NCBI GenBank assembly: GCA_963788085.1
Contig: CAWBFS010000057.1
Span: 1-64,000, forward strand
Direction of reading: 5' to 3'
From: AP-15 sp963788085
Lineage (GTDB): Bacteria > Pseudomonadota > Alphaproteobacteria > ATCC43930 > CGMCC-115725
DNA: 64,000 bases
Shown here: positions 38,301 to 46,376 of the stretch, piece by piece
Layout: every line of letters starts with the position of its first letter
How positions within the stretch are numbered: position 1 is the stretch's first letter
Position numbers and translations under genes: made by a program
The notes under the pieces: generated by a model
What the model saw: the letters and a program-made list of their open reading frames with translations, nothing else
The model's database searches: none
What the model was told of the DNA's origin: nothing

Positions 38301-39996
38301 CGCCGCTGTCAGCCACGATCTGCGCCAGCCGCTGCAAACGCTGACATTCTTGCATGACGCGCTGCGCTCCGAGGTCAAGGACGCAAAAGCAGCAGAGCTG
38401 CTCGGTCGCGCGATGATATCGCTCGACGCCATGGCTGGCATGCTCAATGCGCTGCTCGGCATCAATCAAATCGAAACCGGGAACATTCACCCGCAGACCG
38501 TCGATTTTCGGGTCAACGAACTGCTCGATCGGCTCGCCAGTGACTTCGCCCCCCACGCCGCCGCGCGCGACCTCGGCTGGCGCGTCGTTCGATGCGGGCT
38601 CGCGGTACGCAGCGACCCGCGCCTCCTGGAACAGATGCTGCGCAACCTGCTGTCGAACGCGATCCGCTATACGGTCAAAGGCAAGATCCTGTTCGGCTGC
38701 CGGCGCCGCGGCGGCAGGCTGAGCATCGAGGTGTGGGATACCGGCATCGGCATCTCCGAAGAGGAAATTCCCAAGATTTTCGGCGAGTACCACAAGGCCG
38801 CTGCTCAGGCTGACGAGAGCAGCCTCGGCCTCGGTCTCTCTATCGTGCAGCGCCTCGGCGAATTGCTCGGTCACGCGGTCAGCGTGCGCTCGCGGCTCGG
38901 CAAGGGCTCCGTCTTCGCCATCGAAGTGCCGCTTGCGCGCCAACAGCCCTTGCAGGGAGCGGTTCAGATCTCGGCGGAAGCCGGGTCGCGGCGTCGCAGC
39001 TCGATCCTCGTCATCGAGGACAATGCGCCGCTGTCCGAAATGCTGCAACTGGTGTTGTCGCGGGAAGGCCACCGCATCGCGGCGGCGGCGAGCGCAACCG
39101 AGGCCCTGGCGCTGCTCGCCGGCAACGGCTTTTGCCCAGATCTGATCGTCTCCGATTATGTCCTGCTGGGCGGCATGAACGGCGTCGAGACCGTCGCCGC
39201 GGTGCGCGCCGCACTCGGGGCGCAGGTTCCCGTCATCTTCCTGACCGGCGACATTGGCAGCGCCAGTTTGCGCGACATCGAGCTGACCGGCAGCCTCAGG
39301 CTCGCCAAGCCGGTGAGGCCCGAGGTGCTGTTGCAAGCCATTCAGCAGCTCCAACCTGCCGCACAACCCGCCGGATTAGCCGAGGCCGAGACGGCGGCGA
39401 CGGTGTTCATCGTCGACGACGATACCGGCGTCCGCGGTTCAATGCGCGAGCTGTTGGTGGCGGCCGGTTATCATGTCGAGACGTTTGCGGGCGGTGAAGC
39501 GTTCCTCGCCTCCCATCACGCCGCTGAGAGGGCATGCCTGGTCGTCGATGTGCGGATGCCCGGCATGAACGGCTTCGAACTGCTCGCCCGGCTTGCGGCA
39601 GCGGGCAACGCTTCGCCGGCGATCATGATCACCGGCCATGGCGACGTCGCGATGGCGGTCGAGGCGATGAAAGCCGGAGCAGTGGATTTCGTCGAGAAGC
39701 CGGTCCGTTCCGAGCAGCTCCTCGCCTGCATCGACCGCGCCCTGCGACAGGCGGCGCGCCCGGCCGAGCGTCTGGAGTGGCGCACCGCCGCGGCAATGCG
39801 CATTGCAGGGTTGACCCGGCGCGAGCACGAGGTGATGGAGCACGTCGTCGCCGGCCACGCCAATAAGGAGATTGCCGCGCGGCTGCGCATCGCTCAGCGC
39901 ACGGTCGAAACCCACCGTGCGAACGTGATGAAGAAAATGGGCGCCGCCTCTCTCTCCGACCTGGTCCGCTTGACGATCGCCGCGGCGGCAACCTGA
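35301..39996 (+). CDS. CheB-CheR-PAS-histidine kinase-REC-REC-LuxR fusion, frameshifted
   Basis: About 1,564 residues once an extra T near 37337 is removed (ELED then SNQELSAINEE). Order: CheB methylesterase (GIGASAGGLEAFRKLL with Ser36; SHLDPTHESMM; LSGTGADGSVGL), CheR methyltransferase (HYRKATLLRRIRRRM; VWVPGCSTGEEAYSLAM), PAS, a coiled coil (LSINEEFQSTNEELETSKEE), two further PAS-like segments, HisKA (AVSHDLRQPLQTL), HATPase (NLLSNAIRY, DTGIGISEEE, GLGLSIV), REC1 (DLIVSDYVLLGG), REC2 (CLVVDVRMPGMNGFELLARL) and a LuxR HTH (LTRREHEVMEHVVAGHANKE). REC2-HTH looks like a complete FixJ-type regulator fused to its kinase. No membrane segment, so a cytoplasmic input is expected. Confidence 0.9.
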
Positions 39997-40546
39997 CCCG
40001 TGCTGAATTGACAAACATTGATTATTATGATATTGTTTACGCGGGAGATAAAACAATCAGTGGTAACGCTACCACAAAAGGCAACCTGAACGAGAGCCCG
40101 CTAAAGAATATTTGGTAAAGTGACACGCATAATTTAGCTGATGCTTCTCCTATCCATTTACCAGGATGAGACAATCTCCTGTTGGTTAGCCGTCGCCTTC
40201 CAAAGGGCGGGGCTTTCTGCGGGGCAAGGCAGGCGCTGGCTGTTTATCCTCTGTTTTATCAGGCAGGTCCTCCGGTTCCACGGCGATACCGTGATTGGTT
40301 CCGGGCAACCGACGAGGCCTCTGCCGCGGGAGCGGTGCTTGCTCTGATCGTGGAACGCCGATTCCGCGGCGCCGGCGCTGCACACTGATCGTCGCCGATG
40401 ACGTGGGAGCGAGCGCCATTGATTGCGCGATGCGGGCGTTCTACTGTACTCATTCCAGCCGAGGCAGTGTCGCCGGAGCCGGGGGATCGGGTTTTGCACG
40501 TTGCTGCGGGGAGAGTTCTGGGGCTTCCTCTAGGGGAGTGAGTGCC
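39997..40546. other. Intergenic, AT-rich left part; no gene recognised
   Basis: The first 140 bases (ATTGATTATTATGATATTG near 40019-40037) are AT-rich and promoter-like. The remainder is GC-rich with only short unsupported frames, including an in-frame extension of the S41 protease gene back to 40295 that lacks a ribosome site. Confidence 0.45.
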
Positions 40547-42184
40547 GTGTCGCTGCGTTCGGCCGCCGCGCCTTTGCGAGCGTGCAGCCTTGTCCTCCTC
40601 GCCGCTCTTGCAGCCTGTGCGGAGCGTCAGGCGTTGCCCAACGATCCGACGGGACGGCTGTTCGCGCGTGGTCTCGACGAGATAACCGATCTCTACATTG
40701 CCCCGGTCTCCAGCCGGCTGCTCGTTCTGGGCGGGGCCGCCCGGTTATCGCGCCTCGATGACAAGCTCTCGGTTGCGGAGACTCCGGGGCCGGAGAAGAC
40801 ATCCCTCGTGCTGTCTTATGGCAGGAGCGAGGTGGCCGCCTATCCCATACCCTCGCATGACGACCCGCATGATTGGGGCGCGTTGATAGGCAAACTGGTG
40901 GCCAGCGCAAAGGCAGCTTCCCCGAAGCTTGCCGCATTGCCGGAAGACCAGATCGACAAGACGCTGTTCGATGGCATCATCGCGGGGCTCGACCGCTTCT
41001 CTCGTTACTCCGCGCCCGATGTCGCCCGCGATCAGCGCGCCGCTCGTGACGGGTTCGGCGGCATTGGGGTGACCCTCGATACCTCCAAGGAAGAATTTCG
41101 GATCACCGCGGTCACGCCGCACAGCCCCGCCGACCTCGCCGGCATAAAGCCCGACGACAGGCTCGTAGCGGTCGACAAGGTGCCGACGGCCGGACGCTCC
41201 CACAGCGATGTGGTTCACGCGCTCCGCGGACCGATCCTCAGCACGGTAGAAGTAACCGTCTATCGCCCCAGCCTCGCCCAAGACCGGACCTTCCACCTGC
41301 AGCGCGAGCTGGTGATCCTCCCCACGGTGACGGTGTCGCGCGACGGCGAGGTCGCGGTCTTTCAGGTGGCGAGCTTCAACCAGAACACGACGCAGCAGAT
41401 CGTCGAAGCCCTTAACAACCTGAAGCGCGAGATGGGTCCGCAGCTCCGCGGGATCGTGCTCGACCTGCGCAACGACCCGGGCGGGCTCCTCGATCAGGCA
41501 GTGAGTCTGGTAGACGTGTTCATACCGAACGGCCCGATCGTCGCGACCGTCGGGCGCCATCCTGCGAGCCGGCAATTTTTCGAAGCTTCGGGGGACAGCA
41601 TCGCGCCGCAGATACCGGTCGTAGTCTTGATCAACGGGGGCTCGGCTTCGTCCTCGGAGATCGTTGCCGCAGCCTTGCAGGACGCAGGGCGCGCGGTCGT
41701 CGTCGGCAGCGCCTCCTATGGGAAAGGCACGGTGCAAACCGTCTTGCGGCTGCCGAACGACGGCGAGCTGACATTGACCTGGGCCCAGCTCGTCGCCCCG
41801 TCAGGATATCTTCTGCACGAGCACGGCGTCGTCCCGACCCTGTGCACGAGCGATCTCGGGGACGACGACCGCTTCGTGCAGACAGCAGTTCAACGCGGGG
41901 CGGCATCACCCGCGGCCTCGCCGGCCGCAACGCGGGCGCGTAAATCACTCGACGAAAACGGCTGGTCTCAGCTGCGCCGCTCTTGCCCGGCCCGGCCGGG
42001 CGACCACGAGATCGACGTCAAGGTCGCGAAGCGGCTCCTTGCCGACCCCGTTCTCTACAGTCAGGCGGTGCATGCGATCGGGGCCAGCCCGAGCGTGGCG
42101 GCCGTTCCGGCAGCCGCCCCGCCGACTGTGCCCTCCTTGACAGCGGCCAGCCCGGCGATATCTTCCAGTCCACGCAACCCCTGA
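40547..42184 (+). CDS. S41 (C-terminal processing) peptidase, probable lipoprotein
   Basis: 545 residues from GTG 40547, preceded by AGGGGAG at a good distance. The N-terminus is a lipoprotein signal (LRACSLVLLAALAAC, Cys modified at L-A-A-C). Then an N-terminal helical part, a PDZ domain (GGIGVTLDTSKEEFRITAV; ADLAGIKPDDRLVAVDKV), and the S41 core: GIVLDLRNDPGGLLDQAVSL, catalytic Ser in LINGGSASSSEIVAAAL, catalytic Lys in SYGKGTVQTVL. The C-terminus ends in an Ala/Pro-rich tail. Such proteases trim periplasmic or outer-membrane substrates. It resembles CtpA, but most CtpA proteins are not lipoproteins of this length, so no symbol is given. Confidence 0.9.
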   Translation: MSLRSAAAPLRACSLVLLAALAACAERQALPNDPTGRLFARGLDEITDLYIAPVSSRLLVLGGAARLSRLDDKLSVAETPGPEKTSLVLSYGRSEVAAYPIPSHDDPHDWGALIGKLVASAKAASPKLAALPEDQIDKTLFDGIIAGLDRFSRYSAPDVARDQRAARDGFGGIGVTLDTSKEEFRITAVTPHSPADLAGIKPDDRLVAVDKVPTAGRSHSDVVHALRGPILSTVEVTVYRPSLAQDRTFHLQRELVILPTVTVSRDGEVAVFQVASFNQNTTQQIVEALNNLKREMGPQLRGIVLDLRNDPGGLLDQAVSLVDVFIPNGPIVATVGRHPASRQFFEASGDSIAPQIPVVVLINGGSASSSEIVAAALQDAGRAVVVGSASYGKGTVQTVLRLPNDGELTLTWAQLVAPSGYLLHEHGVVPTLCTSDLGDDDRFVQTAVQRGAASPAASPAATRARKSLDENGWSQLRRSCPARPGDHEIDVKVAKRLLADPVLYSQAVHAIGASPSVAAVPAAAPPTVPSLTAASPAISSSPRNP

Positions 42185-42199
42185 CGCGAGGGTCGTCCT

Positions 42200-42367
42200 A
42201 TGGCCAAGACGAATACTGTCCTCATCAAGCTGGTCAGCAGCGCCGATACCGGTTTCTTCTATGTCACGAAGAAGAATCCGCGCAGCAAAACCAACAAGCT
42301 CGAATTGAAAAAATTCGACCCGATCGCCCGCAAGCACGTCGTATTCAAGGAAGCAAAGATAAAATAG
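42200..42367 (+). CDS. rpmG: 50S ribosomal protein L33
   Basis: 55 residues: MAKTNTVLIKLVSSADTGFF, YVTKKNPRSKTNKLELKKFD, PIARKHVVFKEAKIK. This is the Cys-free form of L33 typical of Alphaproteobacteria (no zinc ribbon). It starts at ATG 42200, 15 bases after the protease stop. In this group rpmG is often beside divK-pleD, as here, with pleD convergent. Confidence 0.95.
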   Translation: MAKTNTVLIKLVSSADTGFFYVTKKNPRSKTNKLELKKFDPIARKHVVFKEAKIK

Positions 42368-42383
42368 CTCGCGCCCGCCAAAG

Positions 42384-42431
42384 CCAGCCTCATGACTGGC
42401 CATCGTCATGACTGGCCAGCCTCATGACTGG
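42384..42431. repeat. Short direct repeats between rpmG and pleD
   Basis: TCATGACTGG occurs three times in 48 bases; two copies extend to CCAGCCTCATGACTGG (42384-42399, 42416-42431). The last copy contains the pleD stop codon (TCA at 42422-42424). It could be a slippage product or part of a bidirectional terminator. Confidence 0.6.
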
Positions 42432-43852
42432 ATCGTGACGCCGGCGTCCTCGGTCTGCGATGAGTTCATCTTAGGCGGCGCTATAGCGGGCGACCGCACG
42501 AGCACACAATTACGTCCGCGGTTCTTGGCGGCGTAAAGCGCATCATCGGCGCGGCTGAGCAGACGGTCACGGTCGTCGCCGGCTGCGGCAGACGCTACTC
42601 CAATGCTGATCGTCACCGACAGCTTTCGTGCGTCGGACTTGATCGTGAACGGCTCACGCCACACGGATGCACGCAGACGCTCGGCAACCGCCGTGGCAAT
42701 CGTGACGTCGGTTTCGGGCATCACAACGACAAACTCGTCACCCGCCCCGTCTCCGCGTCGGGCGACGAGGTCGACGTTGCGGACGCAGTGCGTCGTCCGG
42801 GTGGCGAGTTCGCGCAGCACGTCGTCTCCCGCGGCATGACCGTAAATATCGTTTACCTGCTTGAAGTTATCGACATCGAACAGCAGCACGGCTGCGCTGA
42901 TGCCGTCTTGGTTGACGCGTCCGATGATTTCATCGAGGTGCACGAACAGATATCGCCGGTGATAGAGACCGGTCAGCTCATCGGTCAGTGCAAGCTCGAG
43001 GCTGCGCCGATAATTCTTTTCCAACCGGTTCTGCAGCCTCTTGCGGCGAATTTGAGTGGCCGTGCGGGCCAGCACTTCGTTCCGATCCACCGGGCGCACC
43101 AAATAGTCGTTGGCGCCCAAATCGAGCCCCTTGGCGAGACGAGGCAAATCCTTGTCGTCGGCGATCAGCAAGATCGGCAGGTGGCGAAAGGTTTCGTTGG
43201 CGCGGCACTGCGTAACGAGCCGCAATGCGTCACTGCCCGGTGTGGACAAGCTCGCGATTATCAGCTCGATATCGGGAGCGAGCGACGACCACGCTTCGGT
43301 GCAGGTCGATGCGCGGGCCACCGGATTGGCGATCGGCAACAAAGTCTCGGTCATTCGGGCAACGGCGAACTCGTCGTCATCGACGATCATGATGCGGGCA
43401 GCACCGGTCTCCTCGCAAACCGGAGTGTCGCCGCCGAATTTGCAGCAAATCCCCTCGCGAACGCGTAGCTCCTCCATCATCCGCTTCAACCGCACAAGCG
43501 AGCGGACGCGGGCGAACAGAGCGACATCGCTCACGGGTTTGGTCAGGAAATCGTCGGCACCGGCCTCGAGGCCGCGCAGGCGGTTGGCGGTATCGGAGAG
43601 CGCCGTGACCATGACGACCGGAACATCGACGGTTCGCCGATTGGCCTTCAGCTGGCGGCAAACTTCGAACCCGTCCATCCGCGGCATCATGACGTCGAGA
43701 AGAATTACGTCCGGAAGCTCGGTCTCGGCGATTTCCAGGGCGGTAGGCCCGTTATACGCCGTCAAAACGTCGAAATACTCACTCGACAGCTTTGCTTCGA
43801 GCAGTTTTACGTTCGCCTCGATATCGTCGACAACCAGTACTCGGCCAGACAT
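42422..43852 (-). CDS. pleD: PleD-type response regulator, diguanylate cyclase
   Basis: 476 residues: REC1 with phospho-acceptor Asp53 (VILLDVMMPRMDGFEVCRQL) and KP switch, REC2 without the Asp (LIIASLSTPGSDAL) as in PleD adaptor domains, then GGDEF. The GGDEF domain has the metal Asp in VLLFDVDNFKQVNDIYGHAA and an I-site R-N-V-D at 358-361. The signature is unusual: VARRGDGAGDEFVVVMPET has three extra residues, so the loop reads G-D-G-A-G-D-E-F instead of G-G-D-E-F. It makes c-di-GMP in the canonical system with DivK, whose gene lies 39 bases upstream. Whether this loop is active is uncertain. Confidence 0.93.
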   Translation of the reverse strand: MSGRVLVVDDIEANVKLLEAKLSSEYFDVLTAYNGPTALEIAETELPDVILLDVMMPRMDGFEVCRQLKANRRTVDVPVVMVTALSDTANRLRGLEAGADDFLTKPVSDVALFARVRSLVRLKRMMEELRVREGICCKFGGDTPVCEETGAARIMIVDDDEFAVARMTETLLPIANPVARASTCTEAWSSLAPDIELIIASLSTPGSDALRLVTQCRANETFRHLPILLIADDKDLPRLAKGLDLGANDYLVRPVDRNEVLARTATQIRRKRLQNRLEKNYRRSLELALTDELTGLYHRRYLFVHLDEIIGRVNQDGISAAVLLFDVDNFKQVNDIYGHAAGDDVLRELATRTTHCVRNVDLVARRGDGAGDEFVVVMPETDVTIATAVAERLRASVWREPFTIKSDARKLSVTISIGVASAAAGDDRDRLLSRADDALYAAKNRGRNCVLVRSPAIAPPKMNSSQTEDAGVTIQS

Positions 43853-43891
43853 CAGCCTCTCGCACTCGAAAGATCGGGCCGGGCACCCCTC

Positions 43892-44302
43892 TCAGGAGAG
43901 GAAGCGCTCGACGGTTCGCAGAAAGCTCGTCACCGAGATCGGCTTCGCGATATAGGCCTCGCACCCACCGTTCCGCATCTTCTCCTCGTCGCCTTTCATC
44001 GCGAAGGCGGTCACGGCGATGACCGGGATCATCCGCAGATCAGCGTCTTCCTTGATCCACTGCGTGACTTGCAAACCGGATACTTCCGGCAGCTGGATGT
44101 CCATTAGAATCAGATCCGGACGATGTTGACGAGCAAGCGCAAGCGCCTCGACACCATCCTTGGTCTGCAGTGTACCATAGCCGTGAGCGACGAGAAGATC
44201 GTTGAAGAGCTTCATATTGAGGTCGTTGTCCTCGACGATCAACACCTTCTTCCGTACAGGTCGATCGGCGTCCACCTCCGGTTTTGTAACGTCCAATGTC
44301 AT
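43892..44302 (-). CDS. divK: Single-domain cell-cycle response regulator DivK
   Basis: 136 residues. KKVLIVEDNDLNMKLFNDLL, phospho-acceptor Asp in LILMDIQLPEVSG, Thr switch VIAVTAFAMKG, Lys in YIAKPISV. It is nearly canonical DivK with a 17-residue N-terminal extension (MTLDVTKPEVDADRPVR). In Caulobacter DivK signals between DivJ, PleC and the CtrA relay at the cell pole. divK-pleD is a conserved pair, with pleD 39 bases downstream on the same strand. Longer upstream frames exist, but ATG 44302 fits the family. Confidence 0.95.
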   Translation of the reverse strand: MTLDVTKPEVDADRPVRKKVLIVEDNDLNMKLFNDLLVAHGYGTLQTKDGVEALALARQHRPDLILMDIQLPEVSGLQVTQWIKEDADLRMIPVIAVTAFAMKGDEEKMRNGGCEAYIAKPISVTSFLRTVERFLS

Positions 44303-44465
44303 GCTCCCAGCCTCGAAACGCGACAGATTTTGCCCCATGGCCCCTGCACGCCGAAAGGCCGCGGCGAGGCGTCCGGCAACCGCCGTTTCCGCACCGGCTG
44401 CACTGGCGCTTTCTAAAGGATCGAACTTAATTATTCGTAACTGCCCTGCGTGAGGAAATCGCGCC

Positions 44466-45386
44466 ATGTCAGCACGGTTTCGCATCGGCATCGATCTTGG
44501 CGGCACCAAGATCGAAGGAGCCGCCATAGACGCCTCCGGCTCGGTGCGCTTTCGCCACCGTGCGGCCACGCCGGCACAGGACTATCGCGGGACCATCGAT
44601 GCGATCATCGCCCTGATCAGCACGATCGAGCAGCAAATCGGGACGACGGCACCGGTTGGGATCGGCATTCCCGGTGCTGTCTCTCCCAGCACCGGCCTCA
44701 TCAAGAACGCCAACTCCACTTGGCTGATCGGACGCCCGTTGCAGCGCGATCTCGAGAACGCACTCGGGCGCCCGACGCGACTTGCCAATGATGCCAACTG
44801 TTTCGCCTTGTCCGAGGCGACCGACGGCGCCGGCGCCGCGGCGGAGACGGTCTTTGGCGTCATTCTCGGGACGGGCGTGGGAGGCGGGATAGCCATCAGG
44901 CGACAGATCCTGGTCGGCGCCAACGCAATCGCGGGAGAATGGGGACACAATCCGATGCCGTGGCCGACCCCCGCCGAGGTTCCGGGACCGCCTTGCTGGT
45001 GCGGCCGATCCGGTTGTCTGGAAACGTTCCTGTCGGGCCCGGCGTTGGCTGCGGATCATCACCGCCACCATCGTCAAACGCTGAGCGCACCGGAAATCGC
45101 CGAGGCGGCAGCGGCGGGACATCCGGAATGCCGGGCAACGCTCGAGCGCTATATGGACCGGCTCGCCCGGGGACTGGCTTCGGTGATAAACATCGTCGAT
45201 CCGGATGCGATCGTGCTCGGGGGTGGCCTGTCGAGCATCTCTGCGCTTTACGAGCAAGTCCCTCGATTATGGACCCGGTACATCTTCTCGGATCGCGTGG
45301 CCACCCTTCTACTCCCTCCGGCCCACGGCGCGTCCAGCGGGGTGCGCGGCGCGGCATGGTTGTGGCCGCTGGAAGAAGCGTCGTGA
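44466..45386 (+). CDS. ROK-family sugar kinase (fructokinase/glucokinase-like)
   Basis: 306 residues. ATP-binding FRIGIDLGGTKIEGAAIDA, IGIPGAVSP, RLANDANCFALSEATDGAGA with the catalytic Asp of N-D-A-N, VFGVILGTGVGGGIAI, and the ROK zinc motif (GEWGHNPMPWP, PPCWCGRSGCLETFLSGPAL). The C-terminal nucleotide fold has DAIVLGGGLSS. The sequence is closest to E. coli Mak-type fructokinases, but hexose specificity cannot be assigned by eye. It is divergent from divK, with a 163-base shared upstream region. Confidence 0.9.
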   Translation: MSARFRIGIDLGGTKIEGAAIDASGSVRFRHRAATPAQDYRGTIDAIIALISTIEQQIGTTAPVGIGIPGAVSPSTGLIKNANSTWLIGRPLQRDLENALGRPTRLANDANCFALSEATDGAGAAAETVFGVILGTGVGGGIAIRRQILVGANAIAGEWGHNPMPWPTPAEVPGPPCWCGRSGCLETFLSGPALAADHHRHHRQTLSAPEIAEAAAAGHPECRATLERYMDRLARGLASVINIVDPDAIVLGGGLSSISALYEQVPRLWTRYIFSDRVATLLLPPAHGASSGVRGAAWLWPLEEAS

Positions 45387-45466
45387 AGCAGCGAGACCGG
45401 TTTGCCGGCGAGGAACGCCGGGCCCTGACACGCTTCCCGGCAACGGCAGCTAGCAGTTCGGCCCAG

Positions 45467-46279
45467 CTAGCAGTTCGGCTTGGAGAGCGGCTCGATATCG
45501 TCCAGTTTGGCGCGAATCGAGTACTCGCCATAGTCGATGACCATGTCCTGCGACACGCCATTGTCGAGGAGGCGCATGCCGAGTTCGTAATCCGGTTTCT
45601 CGGCGCTGGCGTCGACCGGGAAAAAGGCGAGCCGCACGCGCCAGCCGGGCCGCTCCAGCAAGGGGCTGCGGGTCTCAGCCGCGGGGTCGGCGGTGAGCTT
45701 GTGCCCGATCACCGCCGAGACCTGAACCGCATTCTCGTCAGTCGCCCCATCGAATACCAGGCGAGAGAGAAAATTTTCACCAGCACGCGCGGAATTTATC
45801 AACAGGATGGTGTGCGCGCTCGGAAACAACACGCCGGGCTCGAGCTTCAAGGTCTGAGCCTCGGGCTTTGTGAATTCGGCGACACCGCCCTTACCGGGAC
45901 CGTCGAGCCTCGCTTCGCCACGAATCTCCTGATCGACTTCGCCGTTGCGGGTCTGCTTCTGATTGAAGCGGTAGCGCAACCCGTCCTTCGACTCCCAAGT
46001 GACAAAGCTCGAGACGATGTCGACGTCCGAGGTCTCGGCATAGCGCATCTTCAGCCGATAGCGCTGCTCGATCGTCCAACCATCGCAAGTCTCGCCCCAT
46101 TCGTAATCCATCGTGCCCCGAGCGTCGACGACTCCCGAATCATTCCGGGCGTTGCCCAAGGACATCGTGTAGAGCGCGCGGTGCGGCGCGATCTCGGCTG
46201 CCTCCGCCGGCGCCGCCAACGCTGCAATGCCGACGACGGCCGCCGCGAAAATAAAGGGCTCCAGGCGCCACCTTCTCAT
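45467..46279 (-). CDS. eipB: EipB-type periplasmic envelope-integrity protein (DUF1849)
   Basis: 270 residues. Signal peptide AAAVVGIAALAAPAEA, then IAPHRALYTMSLGNARNDSG, DYEWGETCDGWTIEQRYRLK, SFVTWESKDGLRYRFNQ, KPDYELGMRLLDNGVSQDMV. Two Cys remain in the mature protein, one in GETCDGW and one as the last residue (SKPNC), as in Brucella EipB, where they form a disulphide. EipB is a beta-spiral periplasmic protein needed for envelope integrity in Alphaproteobacteria. It stands between aspS and the convergent ROK kinase. Confidence 0.9.
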   Translation of the reverse strand: MRRWRLEPFIFAAAVVGIAALAAPAEAAEIAPHRALYTMSLGNARNDSGVVDARGTMDYEWGETCDGWTIEQRYRLKMRYAETSDVDIVSSFVTWESKDGLRYRFNQKQTRNGEVDQEIRGEARLDGPGKGGVAEFTKPEAQTLKLEPGVLFPSAHTILLINSARAGENFLSRLVFDGATDENAVQVSAVIGHKLTADPAAETRSPLLERPGWRVRLAFFPVDASAEKPDYELGMRLLDNGVSQDMVIDYGEYSIRAKLDDIEPLSKPNC

Positions 46280-46376
46280 AGACCCAAAACTCCCCCAGCG
46301 TGCGGCCGATCCATCATCGCATCACCGGCTCCCCAATTATATGCAGAATTTGCGCCGACCGCCCCGAATGCCGGGC

